Positions 8,944-17,299 of a stretch of DNA of 64,000 nt are shown here, one piece after another. Each line of letters opens with the position of its first letter. Position 1 is the stretch's first letter. The DNA is from Nitrobacter hamburgensis X14. Lineage in GTDB: Bacteria; Pseudomonadota; Alphaproteobacteria; Rhizobiales; Xanthobacteraceae. The notes under the pieces were generated by a model. It searched no databases. It saw nothing but the letters and a program-made list of their open reading frames with translations, and was not told the origin of the DNA. The stretch is from assembly GCF_000013885.1 (NCBI RefSeq), contig NC_007961.1:1-64000 (forward strand). The letters run 5' to 3'. The translations under genes and the position numbers were made by a program.

Positions 8944-9324
8944 TCAGCCGAACGCGCTGGAGCCAACGTCGCCGTTGTCTGGCCCCCCGCGTCTACGGCC
9001 TTTCCAGTCGCTCCATCGTCTGCGCCGCTGCCGGCGTTTGAACGCGTAGGTCACCGTGTCCGCGGACTGCCCAGCATCAAGCGACTGCAGCGCATCGATG
9101 ATGTCGTCATAACTGACGACGCTCCCTGTTGCGGCAGCGCGCAGCGCGGGATTGGACTCGATCGAACATGCGTCTGAAGCCCATGACGCGAGCACGGACC
9201 GCTTTTCGGCAACTGTCATGTCGGTATCCCGCACAACGTCCAGCGGGTGGCGGAAGGCCCTCGACGGGTGAAGTAGGGCTTCAATGTCGAACGGTGTCTT
9301 CCTGGCTTGAAAGCTCTGCTCCAT
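8944..9324 (-). CDS. Conserved hypothetical protein (126 aa)
   Basis: Begins MEQSFQARKTPFDIEALLHPSRAF and contains DVVRDTDMTVAEKRSVLASWASDACSIES, a conserved block of small proteins that in my recollection often sit near hsp20 genes in Bradyrhizobiaceae. The C-terminus is Arg/Gly-rich. It lies downstream of two hsp20 genes on the same strand and may be cotranscribed. Function unknown; a stress role is only suggested by the neighbours. Confidence 0.7.
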   Translation of the reverse strand: MEQSFQARKTPFDIEALLHPSRAFRHPLDVVRDTDMTVAEKRSVLASWASDACSIESNPALRAAATGSVVSYDDIIDALQSLDAGQSADTVTYAFKRRQRRRRWSDWKGRRRGGPDNGDVGSSAFG

Positions 9325-9432
9325 AATTGTTCTCCCTCAGCACTCGGGCGGTTTCGAAGAGGCTGCGCCAACCGCCCGTCACCATTAATCAACCGGACGA
9401 CCGCCGATTGAACGCCCGGACGTTGGAAAGTG

Positions 9433-9933
9433 TCAGTCATTGCGATTGATCGCGATGCGGCGGACATTCTTCGCTTCGACCGATTTCGGCACCGTGACGG
9501 TCAGCACGCCATTCTTGAAGGCGGCCGAGGCCTTGTCCTCCTCGATATCCTGCAGTTGTATGCGCCGTTCGAACCGGCCGTAGTACCGCTCGCTGAAACG
9601 CCGTGCCTTGTCTTCCGATTCCGATTTTTTCTCGCCGGAGATCGAAAGAACGCCATTTGCGATTTCTAGGCTGACGTCCTTCTCATCGAGCCCGGGCAGT
9701 TCGGCTGTGATGCGCACCTCCTTGTCCGTCTCATCGATGTCGATCTGAGGCCAGCCGAGCCCGCTCAGTCGTGGGGGCGATCCGAACGGCGCAAGATCGA
9801 ACCCGCGGAATACATCGTCGAAGATGCGGTTCATCTCGCGATGCAACGTAAAAAACGGATTCACGTCGGCACCACGATGGATGGTGACTTCGCGTCCGCC
9901 GTTATTCCAGGGAATGAGATCTTTGATACCCAT
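9433..9933 (-). CDS. Small heat shock protein, Hsp20 family
   Basis: 166-aa ATP-independent holdase that would keep unfolding proteins soluble in the cytoplasm. After an N-terminal arm (HREMNRIFDDVFRGFD) comes an alpha-crystallin domain (about 60-150) with VRITAELPGLDEKDVSLEIANGVLSISGEKK and the A-x-x-x-NGVLTVTVPK motif. It lies 85 bp downstream of a second hsp20 in the same direction, which suggests a bicistronic operon. A GAGGAGA ribosome site precedes ATG. Confidence 0.93.
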   Translation of the reverse strand: MGIKDLIPWNNGGREVTIHRGADVNPFFTLHREMNRIFDDVFRGFDLAPFGSPPRLSGLGWPQIDIDETDKEVRITAELPGLDEKDVSLEIANGVLSISGEKKSESEDKARRFSERYYGRFERRIQLQDIEEDKASAAFKNGVLTVTVPKSVEAKNVRRIAINRND

Positions 9934-10018
9934 AGCGTTATTCTCCTCGATTCAAGCGACTTCCGCCGCGAACCGCTGCGGAAATCTGTTCTTTGCCGAT
10001 GCGAGCGTTGCTTCGCGG

Positions 10019-10480
10019 TCAGGCCGCCTTGTCGTCGATCTGCCGGACGTTCGGAGCGGACGAGCCGTCGATCGAAATTCGGCGCGGCTTCATGGCCTCG
10101 GGGACCTCGCGCACCAGTTCGATCTGGAGCAAGCCGTTGTCGAACGCGGCTCCCTTGACCTGGACATAATCCGCCAGATTGAACTGCCGCTTGAATGGCC
10201 GCGACGAGATGCCCTGGTACAGGAACTCGCGCTGGTACTTTTCCGACTTCCGGCCCTCGACCGTCAGCACGCTTTGTTCTGCGGTAATTGCGATTTCATC
10301 GGCCGAGAAGCCCGCCACCGCGAGCGAGATCTGGTAGCGGTCTTCGCCTAGGCGCTCGACGTTGCATGGTGGATAGTTGTCCTCCGCGCCGGCCTGTTGC
10401 GCTGCGTCCACGAGGTCGAACAGGCGGTCAAAACCGATGGTCGACCGCCAAAGGGGGGCAAAATCGTAGGTTGTTCTCAT
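10019..10480 (-). CDS. Small heat shock protein, Hsp20/IbpA type
   Basis: 153 aa starting at MRTTYDFAPLWRSTIGFDRLFDL, the N-terminus typical of class A rhizobial Hsp20 proteins. The alpha-crystallin domain includes YQISLAVAGFSADEIAITAEQSVLTVEGRK and a C-terminal ENGLLQIEL-like block (DNGLLQIELVREVPEAMKPRRI). An in-frame start 48 bp upstream exists, but MRTTYDF carries the strong GGAGGA site and is the family start. The leader contains a ROSE-like thermometer hairpin, so heat should release translation. The paralogue downstream belongs to the other class; the two probably form mixed or sequential chaperone layers. Confidence 0.93.
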   Translation of the reverse strand: MRTTYDFAPLWRSTIGFDRLFDLVDAAQQAGAEDNYPPCNVERLGEDRYQISLAVAGFSADEIAITAEQSVLTVEGRKSEKYQREFLYQGISSRPFKRQFNLADYVQVKGAAFDNGLLQIELVREVPEAMKPRRISIDGSSAPNVRQIDDKAA

Positions 10481-10486
10481 AGCCAA

Positions 10487-10505
10487 ATCCTCCGTTGAGC
10501 AAGAT
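10487..10505 (-). promoter_or_regulatory. ROSE-type RNA thermometer hairpin at the hsp20 ribosome site
   Basis: On the minus strand the leader reads ATCTTGCTCAACGGAGGAT, ending 6 nt before ATG 10480. This is the 3'-terminal hairpin of ROSE elements, in which UUGCU pairs imperfectly with the GGAGG Shine-Dalgarno and melts on heating. The core is near-identical to Bradyrhizobium ROSE hairpins as I remember them. The full element probably extends to about 10580. Confidence 0.75.
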
Positions 10506-10614
10506 GGGTACGAGTAGGCACCGGACACCTCCGGAACCCGTCTTCGCCGAGCCCCAGAAGGCGCCCGGACCGCTTATCGCGGCATGTCAAAAACTAGAAA
10601 AAGCGATCCCGGTT

Positions 10615-10740
10615 TCAAGGGGTTTGCTGATTTTTTTCGCGGTAACGCGGGAAGGGCCTCGTACCAAGCTGCGGCACGTCGAACGCGTAGACGAAGCCGT
10701 CCGACTCGTAGGTCAAATGCACGTCGCCCTTAAAAGACAT
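10615..10740 (-). CDS. Small hypothetical protein (41 aa), weak
   Basis: ATG-initiated frame MSFKGDVHLTYESDGFVYAF…REKNQQTP, protein-like but unrecognised, lying between the hsp20 leader and repeat copy B. It may be the 5' remnant of a larger gene cut by the duplication. Confidence 0.3.
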   Translation of the reverse strand: MSFKGDVHLTYESDGFVYAFDVPQLGTRPFPRYREKNQQTP

Positions 10741-10792
10741 TTTCAGTGCGCTGGCCGGGGCCGAGGATGCGCCGGACCGGATCCTTATCGAC

Positions 10793-11207
10793 CATCGGCG
10801 TCGGCAAGCCGAAATAGGTCGCCTGAAAGCCGTTGGTTGCACGAAATCGTTCTGTGCGAGCAGGTCGTGGAGACAATGGAAGTCTGACCAGATCGAGAAT
10901 TTCATATCTCGATCGAGAATTCTTGTTGCCGCCCGCGTTTTTTGCCGAATTGGGTGATGCGCTCATCGTAAGTCACCAACGGGCAGCGAAGGTCGATCGC
11001 CGTGGCGATCAGAAGCCGGTCCGCGGGATCACGGTGTTCAAGATGATGAAGCTGGTAGCTGCGAGCGGCGGCGCGATGCGCCAATGGTACGCCCTCGAGG
11101 CCCGGCCGATCAAGAAAACGGTCGATCCACGCATCCACGGGAATGTCGAGTTCGATCCGTCCCGTATCGACAAGCAGGGCGATTTCCCAGGCCGTGACGG
11201 AGCTGAG
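10793..11207. repeat. 415-bp direct repeat, copy B
   Basis: Second copy of 5742-6156. It begins with the last eight codons and stop of traH although no traH precedes it, then runs through the 3' two-thirds of the intact vapC. The left breakpoint therefore marks where copied DNA joined foreign sequence. Confidence 0.9.
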
Positions 11208-11330
11208 GAAAATTGTTCCGCCATTCCGCCAGCAATTGTCGATCAAAGCGCGGGTCGAATGATGCAAACGGTCGTTGCCGCTGTCGAGCCATAAGGCGAT
11301 GTGCGTGTCGAGCAGGAGAGCCTCAGTCAC
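10902..11330 (-). CDS. vapC: VapC-family PIN-domain toxin
   Basis: 142-aa putative ribonuclease toxin. It starts at GTG 11330, overlapping the vapB stop by 4 bp. Catalytic acidic residues are visible in ALLLDTHIALWL (Asp), in WEIALLV (Glu) and in DPADRLLIATA and VTYDERI (Asp). The length is normal for VapC. The long upstream frame continues across vapB out of register and is not real. It should cleave RNA when VapB is degraded, giving post-segregational killing or growth arrest. The C-terminal two-thirds is duplicated as a pseudogene at 5851. Confidence 0.88.
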   Translation of the reverse strand: MTEALLLDTHIALWLDSGNDRLHHSTRALIDNCWRNGGTIFLSSVTAWEIALLVDTGRIELDIPVDAWIDRFLDRPGLEGVPLAHRAAARSYQLHHLEHRDPADRLLIATAIDLRCPLVTYDERITQFGKKRGRQQEFSIEI

Positions 11331-11581
11331 CGCTCGACCTCCCTGCCAGTCTCCGCGTCGGGCACTACGTCCAGAATTGGTGCGGTCAGGTCCACGCCTT
11401 CGGCAATCCGCACGGACTTCTTGTGAGCCCCAAACAACGTTCCCGCGCGTGCGCCTTGCTCCAGCAAGCGCCGCATCGCCAGTGCGACCGCCTCGGTCTT
11501 GTTGCCGCCTGTCATTTTCTCTGCAGCCTCCTCGACAAGCGCGACGACGTCTGGACGATTGATGGTGATTACGGTCGCCAT
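11327..11581 (-). CDS. vapB: VapB-family antitoxin
   Basis: 84-aa antitoxin, first gene of the vapBC operon. It begins MATVITINRPDVVALVEEAAEKMTGG and contains NKTEAVALAMRRLLEQGARAG, the DNA-binding helix typical of Rv0623/PSK-type VapB proteins. The C-terminal tail would wrap the toxin. A GTGA overlap couples it to vapC. VapB-VapC normally represses its own promoter, expected at 11582-11650. Confidence 0.85.
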   Translation of the reverse strand: MATVITINRPDVVALVEEAAEKMTGGNKTEAVALAMRRLLEQGARAGTLFGAHKKSVRIAEGVDLTAPILDVVPDAETGREVER

Positions 11582-11689
11582 GATTTGCTCCAGTCAGCAT
11601 GTCATTACATGTATAATGATAACGTGCAAAATGCAATGATGTCGTCCGGCGAGATTATGTCGCCTTCGCCTTGAGCCTGCCGAGCGGTG

Positions 11690-11944
11690 CGATGCACGAT
11701 ATGCGCGGCCTGGTTCGACGCCGCCTGCCCGACCGGCTTCAGGCCGGAACGGCCGCCGGCGCCGAACCGTCTCGGAGTGGCGGATCGATTTTGGGCCGGG
11801 CATCGGATCTATCTCGCCTTTGACGGGACGAAACTGATCATCTTGCTCGGTGGTGGAACGAAGTCCCGGCAGCAGGCTGATTTCGCTCAGGTGATCGAAC
11901 GCCGGGCCGACTACAAGCGCAGCAAGAAAGCGGCAAAGAAGTAA
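11690..11944 (+). pseudogene. HigB/RelE-like toxin, frameshifted
   Basis: The C-terminal half reads GHRIYLAFDGTKLIILLGGGTKSRQQADFAQ, the signature of HigB-like addiction-module killer proteins. The expected preceding block VSEWRIDFGPG is present at about 11778-11810 but in another frame, so one base appears to be missing near 11806. Upstream frames are also disturbed. The toxin is probably inactive while its antitoxin gene survives. Confidence 0.65.
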
Positions 11945-11948
11945 AGCG

Positions 11949-12368
11949 ATGTCCCTGCCGCGCAGCTTTAAGGAGACGGTGAAGGCGCGCGCCGCGCGCG
12001 ATCCAGCGTTCCGGGCGGCTCTCCTCGGCGAGGCGGTCGAGACTTTCGCGGCCGGCGAGGCCGACACCGGCAAGGCGCTGATCCGCGATTACATTAACGC
12101 CACCCTCGGCTTCGATACACTCGGTGCGGCCGTCTCGATCGACCCGAAGAATCTGATGCGCATGTTCGGGCCGCGCGGCAACCCGCGTCTCGGAAATCTG
12201 TCGGCCGTGCTGCGCGAACTTAATCGGCGCGAGGCGGTCCATTTGAAAGTCGAGCCGGAACGTTTGGCGGGCTGGCGGCCGAAACCCGATGATCTTGGCA
12301 CGCCAAACGTTCTCAATACCGCGGGGGACTCGGGTCGATTGCCAGGCCCGCTGCACGCGGCGATGTAA
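11949..12368 (+). CDS. higA: HigA-like antitoxin/regulator
   Basis: 139 aa beginning MSLPRSFKETVKARAARDPAFRAALLGEAVETFAAGE. It has a helix-turn-helix block GFDTLGAAVSIDPKNLMRMFGPRGNPRLGNLSAVLREL, matching XRE-type antidote proteins that pair with HigB toxins. ATG lies 4 bp after the broken toxin frame. The last about 40 residues (LAGWRPKPDD…) are unusual and may be a read-through extension. An orphaned antitoxin would act mainly as a repressor. Confidence 0.75.
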   Translation: MSLPRSFKETVKARAARDPAFRAALLGEAVETFAAGEADTGKALIRDYINATLGFDTLGAAVSIDPKNLMRMFGPRGNPRLGNLSAVLRELNRREAVHLKVEPERLAGWRPKPDDLGTPNVLNTAGDSGRLPGPLHAAM

Positions 12369-12928
12369 GCTCGGTCGTTATCTTCCAGCGATACTCTCAG
12401 CGAGCTTGAACCTCATCCCGCACACTTCATCTCGGCAGATCACTACTAGCCGCTCAGCCTGTACCAATTTCGGCGAGACAGCGCGCCACGTCGCGTCGTC
12501 CAACGGCTGAGAATATTTCGAGATGCTTCTCGACGACCTTCTCATGCGTCACGCCTAGCGGCGGAACCCTCTTCGATCTATAACGAGTGGCAGGGCAGTA
12601 CGCGCTGCCCGGAGGTGTGGAAACCTCTGTCTAGCGGTTGGTGCCGGCCGTAACGGCACCAGGATCCTCTGACCTAACGGCCGGTCTCTAGCCGCGCGGG
12701 TGTCAATCTTCTTCTTGTTTCCTACATCGTCTCTGATTTTGTTGGGCTTTCGGTTTGCACGCGAAGCTCTGAAGGCAATAGGCCGTCGTTGCCGGATTGC
12801 TCCGACATTTCAAGTTTCAGCGCTGTTGTCCTGCTCGCAAGATCATCAGTCTCTCCGTAGTCACGCTGCCTTCTTCCGATCGCGGCGGCTACATTATGAT
12901 GTTCAATAAGAACAAACAGGTGGGACCA
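12369..12928. other. Gene-free stretch before the IS110 element
   Basis: I see no convincing coding frame. GGTGCCG (12640-12646) and CGGCACC (12654-12660) form a 7-bp stem with a 7-nt loop but no U tract, so a terminator role is doubtful. Confidence 0.5.
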
Positions 12929-14290
12929 ATAGGGGCCACGGCTTCAGCGTTGATCGAGAAGATCCCGGTCAACCAGCCACCCGACCGAACGTCGCTCACC
13001 CATCTGCCGTCTTGCTGCAAGACCCCCGGCTTCAGAACTCACCGGGGTTTTCGTTCAGACGGCCGCCGTGGCGACCCGTCCGGATTTCGAGGCAACAACA
13101 ATCAGCTCCTGTTTGAGCTTGATGCGTTCCTGAGGGCTCAGATTCTTTGGCCGGAAACGATCGTTGTTCAGCCACATCTTGTGCATGATCATCGCCAGCT
13201 TCCGTGCGACGGCGATGCGGGCTTTGGAGAAGCCAATACGTTTCGCCAGACGCACGCCCCAAGCTTTCAGGCTGTTCCATTGTTGTGTGCCTGAGAGCAA
13301 GACTGTTGCTGCTATCACGAGAACACGGCGGGTTGCCGGATCGCCGCGGCGGGAGATACCGCCCATGAAGTTCGTCTCCCCTGACTGGAACTGGCGCGGC
13401 GTCAGCCCAAAGTAAGCGGCTACGTCCGACGACTTCTGGAAGCGCTGCGGATTATCGACAGCGGCATAGAACGATAAAGCGGTGATCGGCCCTATGCCGG
13501 GAATATCCATAAATCGCCGCACCATTTCGATACTATTGGCGATCGCATGAATCTTTTCTGTCAATGGCGCAATCTTCTCCACCGCCTCCATGTAGAGATT
13601 GAGCGATGGCAACACATACGGCCTGACATGAACGCCGTTTCGCTCGGCCTCCGCCAGACCCTCAAGGGTCCGCTTGTAGAAGGTTTCCGCCGTCACGTTA
13701 CCGCGCTCGACGATGACACCGAACGGTTTGAGGACGCCGGCGATATGATTTTCGAGGCCGACCTTCTGGCTGACCAGGTGATCACGCATTGCCAGCAGCA
13801 CCCTGGTTTCCTGCGAGGCTTGCGAGCGAATGCTGACTACCCTGAGGAAATCCTCACCTCCCATTCGGACGAGCTGTGCTAGACCGCGGGCATCGTTTTT
13901 ATCGGTCTTGTTGCGATAAGTGGCCAGAAACCGATGAGCCTGGAACGTCTCCATGCAGACGACATCGAAGCCAAATTTCACGAGGCCGCTGTAAAGCCAG
14001 CTGCTCATGTTGCCGGCCTCCAGGCCGATCTTCAGCGTCTTATCCTCGGCAACGCGGTTGACCAGCCATCCGCGAATGTCTTCTGGTCGAGAATTACATT
14101 TGCCCTCGCAGAATTTCTTGCCATCGGCGTCGATGATGCAGACGGATGTCGTCCTCTGCGAAACATCGAGCCCAACAAAATAATCGTATGACCTATGCAT
14201 GTTCTCTCTTCCGTTTGATGAACCTACGTGAGAGATGATAAAGCCTTCTCGGCCGGGTGAAGCGGTCAGCGCGGCTACACCATAGGGGCC
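12929..14290 (-). mobile_element. IS110-family insertion sequence
   Basis: The intact transposase lies between two copies of ATAGGGGCC (12929-12937 and 14282-14290), which I take as the repeated target/core marking the ends, giving about 1.35 kb. IS110 elements lack inverted repeats, and IS110-group members encode a bridge RNA upstream of the transposase, here within 14201-14290. The ends are inferred. Confidence 0.55.
13055..14200 (-). CDS. IS110-family transposase
   Basis: 381-aa DEDD recombinase, full length. The RuvC-like N-terminal domain has DYFVGLDVSQRTTSV (Asp), KIGLEAGNMSSWL (Glu) and TDKNDARGLAQL (Asp pair). The C-terminal Transposase_20 domain has RRFMDIPGIGPITALSF and ETNFMGGISRRGDPATRRVLV with the conserved Ser region. 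It inserts DNA without making terminal repeats, guided by a structured RNA. No frameshift is seen, so the element may be active. It separates traM from the accessory block. Confidence 0.93.
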   Translation of the reverse strand: MHRSYDYFVGLDVSQRTTSVCIIDADGKKFCEGKCNSRPEDIRGWLVNRVAEDKTLKIGLEAGNMSSWLYSGLVKFGFDVVCMETFQAHRFLATYRNKTDKNDARGLAQLVRMGGEDFLRVVSIRSQASQETRVLLAMRDHLVSQKVGLENHIAGVLKPFGVIVERGNVTAETFYKRTLEGLAEAERNGVHVRPYVLPSLNLYMEAVEKIAPLTEKIHAIANSIEMVRRFMDIPGIGPITALSFYAAVDNPQRFQKSSDVAAYFGLTPRQFQSGETNFMGGISRRGDPATRRVLVIAATVLLSGTQQWNSLKAWGVRLAKRIGFSKARIAVARKLAMIMHKMWLNNDRFRPKNLSPQERIKLKQELIVVASKSGRVATAAV

Positions 14291-14412
14291 TGTGACGTAT
14301 GTCCAGGTGCCTCGGTGCTAAAGGTCGCAGGACTGTCTAGACACAGTTTCCAACCCCCGGCTTGGGATCAAGGGATTGACATCAGCGGGGGCGCACCGCG
14401 GACCAAGCCTAG

Positions 14413-14742
14413 GTGAGAATTGTGGTGTCCAGCAATGATGATGAACCGCCCCGCACCGGGCCCAATAGCGATTTCGAGGATATCTTCGGCGGATTAACTC
14501 AACCTGAACTTGAGCGCCTTGCCATCGACGCCATTCGCGAATACCGCGCCAGCGTCGCGCTCGCGGAAACGACTCGATTGGAGCTGGTTGCGGCAGGGGC
14601 TGACGCAGGCTGTTGCCCTGAGCGCCGGGCGGAGCACCAACGAATCCACCAGCACGCAGAAGCCGAACATCGGGCGCGTCAGCTTGTCTTGAACAACTTG
14701 GTCGATCGGCTCGGCTACGTTCCGAAGGTTTCGGCCGCATAA
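14413..14742 (+). CDS. traM: TraR antiactivator TraM
   Basis: About 109 aa from GTG 14413 (the start is uncertain). It is recognised by blocks matching Ti TraM: GGLTQPELERLAIDAIREYR and the C-terminal RARQLVLNNLVDRLGYVPKV. TraM binds the quorum activator TraR and stops it binding DNA until the population is dense. It is convergent with traR, 101 bp apart, as expected for a traR-traM neighbourhood, although in several Ti plasmids the two lie in tandem. It has been cut off from traH by the accessory insert. Confidence 0.8.
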   Translation: MRIVVSSNDDEPPRTGPNSDFEDIFGGLTQPELERLAIDAIREYRASVALAETTRLELVAAGADAGCCPERRAEHQRIHQHAEAEHRARQLVLNNLVDRLGYVPKVSAA

Positions 14743-14843
14743 TCTACCAAGTAACGCTTTTTAGACCTCCCGATCCGTCAACTGGAGTCCCGCTCGGGCG
14801 CGCCGAAGTCAGTCTGAGTGCTGCTGATGGCGCGCACGCTAAA

Positions 14844-15548
14844 CTAGATCAGCTTCTTCTCCATGGCGATACGGACTGCCTGCTGAAGGTTGCTGGCGCC
14901 GAGCTTGTCTCGTGCATTGTCGAGGTAGAACTGGACTGTTCGTGGCTTGATGCCCAGCAGGTCAGCGATCACGTTCATGGACTTGCCATGTGACGACCAA
15001 CTGAGCGAGGTCGCCTCCTGCGCCGACAGGCTCACCTCTCCTACTTTCAGTGACGACGCGGACGCCAGACTGAGGTGAATATGAATGTATGCAAGTGCCA
15101 GCGCCGCCTGCATCGGATCCCAAGGTGGGAGCTCGACCTGCCGTCGATCTGACGCAAGCGTAATCATCGCGGTGCGGCCATAGCTTGTTCGGATCGGAAC
15201 GGAGACGCCGGAGCGGATGCCGAAGTCGGTTGCCTCCGAATAGAATTGCTTGATCTCGCGCGAGCCCCTCCACACGGTGGGATCCTCCGCCGACCAGGCA
15301 AACATCTTCATGGTGCGCTTGGCGGTCGTAACGACGGGATCGATGACTGTATAACGTTTCTCGAGATAGATATTCTGCCACTCCACGGGATAATCTGTGA
15401 AACCAACTCCATCACCGGCATGGACATGAATGTAGGCGTAGCGATCGAAGCCGGACGCGACAGTAAAATTCTTGATCGCATTGTGTATAGAACGCTCGTC
15501 CTGTGCCACATCGACGGCGTCAATCAACCCTTGTAGCTGCCCACCCAA
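14844..15548 (-). CDS. traR: LuxR-family quorum-sensing activator TraR
   Basis: 234 aa from TTG 15548, chosen because GGGAGG lies 8 nt upstream. The autoinducer-binding domain holds the TraR ligand residues in order: W and Y (EWQNIYLEKRY), D (IDPVV) and W (MFAWS), then DFGIRSGVSVPI. The C-terminal LuxR HTH carries LSWSSHGKSMNVIADLLGIKPRTVQFYLDNARDKL. It should bind the acyl-homoserine lactone made by TraI and activate tra and trb promoters. It lies downstream of trbI in the same direction. Confidence 0.92.
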   Translation of the reverse strand: MGGQLQGLIDAVDVAQDERSIHNAIKNFTVASGFDRYAYIHVHAGDGVGFTDYPVEWQNIYLEKRYTVIDPVVTTAKRTMKMFAWSAEDPTVWRGSREIKQFYSEATDFGIRSGVSVPIRTSYGRTAMITLASDRRQVELPPWDPMQAALALAYIHIHLSLASASSLKVGEVSLSAQEATSLSWSSHGKSMNVIADLLGIKPRTVQFYLDNARDKLGASNLQQAVRIAMEKKLI

Positions 15549-15987
15549 TGTAAGTGCCTCCCAGTTTTTATCCTTCGATTGCCTTTCGATCGCGATAGCG
15601 CTAGTCGGATGAGATATCGATGTCTTCTAGGCCGATGGCCCGCTGCGTATGCTCGAAGTAATTTCACCGCGTTTCATCTGTCTGCAGCTATTCCAGCCAT
15701 TCTAATCGGGGTTTGGGCCGCCTCTTCAAGCCGAACCTCAACTTCCGTCATATACTGCCGCAGCTATCGACACAAGCGGCGTTGTCAGTTCAATGCTGAA
15801 GCCCCTGGCCGGATCGAAGCCCCTCGCGCCGCGGAATTTCGCGCGCGTACTGCACCGGCGTCCTCGCCCTTCGCGGCGGGCGATAATTGCGAGAACGAGA
15901 AGCAATCGTCATTCAGCCAACTGGATCGTTTATTTCGCGCACAAAGCGGCATCTCACAGAGAGTCTATCGTAATCATAGCGCGGACT
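15549..15987. other. traR leader and gap after trbI
   Basis: About 440 bp holding the traR promoter region. I found no coding frame, no clear tra box and no strong terminator for the trb operon, so read-through from trbI into traR is possible. Confidence 0.5.
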
Positions 15988-17289
15988 TCATCCACGGTAA
16001 GCGCCTAGAAACACCATGTCCTGGTCGACGAGCACGTTGAATACGTAGCCCGGCCGAATCTCCAGCGTCGGCTGGACGTTGAGATTCTTGCTGATGGTCT
16101 GTTCGGCGACGCGGCCGAAGGTCTCGGCAAAGCTGTTTCGCGCCGCGTCCGTTGGCGTTTGCCGATAGCCATAGGGAGAGCTCGCCGGCACCGACATATC
16201 GATGCCCGCGCCGATCGCAGCGATCAGGATCGCTGAGCCGAACACCTTGAAATAGTGGTTGTCGACCTGATCGTTGAAACCGCCATAGCCTTCAGAATCC
16301 GTGCCCGCCATGCCGCCGATCTGCAACGTCGCGCCGTTCGGGAAGATGATGTCCGTCCAGATGACCAGCACACGGCTTTGGCCGAACGATATCTTGGAAT
16401 CGTAGCGCCCCAACAATTTCGTGCCTTGCGGGATCAACAGGTCATGCCCCGTGGCGCTGTCGTAGACGTTCTGGCTGACCTGGGCGGTGATGCGACCGGG
16501 AAGATCGGAGTTGATGCCGGTGATCAACGTCGCCGGAATGACCGAGCCGCGTTTGAGTTCATAGGCCGAGGTCGGCGCGACCACCTTGTTGGGAAGGTAG
16601 CCGAGCTTCTTCAGGTCGGCGTTGAAGAAGTCCTCCTTCGCCCCCTGCCCGTTCGGATCGATGTTCTGCGTGCCGAAACCCGCGCGCAGCGCCGCCGCGT
16701 AGAGATCGTTCGCGCCGCCGGCAAAGCCCGGTGTCGACGTTGCCTTCGACGGTGCTCCGCCGCTCGTCGGCGCGGTCGACGTCTGAAGCTTGCCGAGATT
16801 GAGGGCAAGTGGAGAATCATAGGCGGCATCGTTGGCCTGGACGCGCGCCATGCGCTCGCGCTGCCGTTCGCGCAGATATTGCTCATGCGCCTCCCGCTCG
16901 AGGCGCGCCCGCCAGACTGCCTCCCGCTCGAGCGTTGATGCCGACGCTTCGGCTTGTTGTCGGCCGGCGAGCGGATTGCTCGGGGGTTTCGGCGCTTCGG
17001 ACTGCGGCGCCGGCTGAAAGGCTTGCGCCTCCGACTGGTCGCCGATAATGCCGTTGGAGATTCCCTTCTTCAGCTGATCGGCGAAGGTGGTGGCTGGACT
17101 GGACGAAGCCGTGTCGATCCCGGCCGCTCGATGGACATAAAGCCCGCGCGAGGTGAGGCCGTAGAAGATCACGGCGAAGAACACGATCACCAGCACGATG
17201 GCGACGATGATCGGCAGCTGGTTGAGGCGTCGGATGCCTCTCGCCTCCTCGCCCTCCGGTGTGCCGCCGAGCTTCAGGGATTGCGCCAT
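15988..17289 (-). CDS. trbI: Type IV secretion protein TrbI (VirB10-like)
   Basis: 433 aa from MAQSLKLGGTPEGEEARGIRRLNQLP; upstream in-frame codons run into trbH and are not used. A single membrane span (about 24-44, PIIVAIVLVIVFFAVIFYG) is followed by a Pro/Glu-rich helical linker. The VirB10 beta-barrel domain has IPATLITGINSDLPGRITAQVSQNVYDS and IPQGTKLLGRYDSKISFGQSRVLVIW, ending in DQDMVFLGAYRG. It spans inner to outer membrane and energises the channel. Last gene of the trb operon. Confidence 0.95.
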   Translation of the reverse strand: MAQSLKLGGTPEGEEARGIRRLNQLPIIVAIVLVIVFFAVIFYGLTSRGLYVHRAAGIDTASSSPATTFADQLKKGISNGIIGDQSEAQAFQPAPQSEAPKPPSNPLAGRQQAEASASTLEREAVWRARLEREAHEQYLRERQRERMARVQANDAAYDSPLALNLGKLQTSTAPTSGGAPSKATSTPGFAGGANDLYAAALRAGFGTQNIDPNGQGAKEDFFNADLKKLGYLPNKVVAPTSAYELKRGSVIPATLITGINSDLPGRITAQVSQNVYDSATGHDLLIPQGTKLLGRYDSKISFGQSRVLVIWTDIIFPNGATLQIGGMAGTDSEGYGGFNDQVDNHYFKVFGSAILIAAIGAGIDMSVPASSPYGYRQTPTDAARNSFAETFGRVAEQTISKNLNVQPTLEIRPGYVFNVLVDQDMVFLGAYRG

Positions 17290-17299
17290 GAGCCGTCCC

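Noticed and set aside
12640..12660. Hairpin GGTGCCG/CGGCACC as a terminator
   Set aside because: No U tract and no gene ending just upstream.
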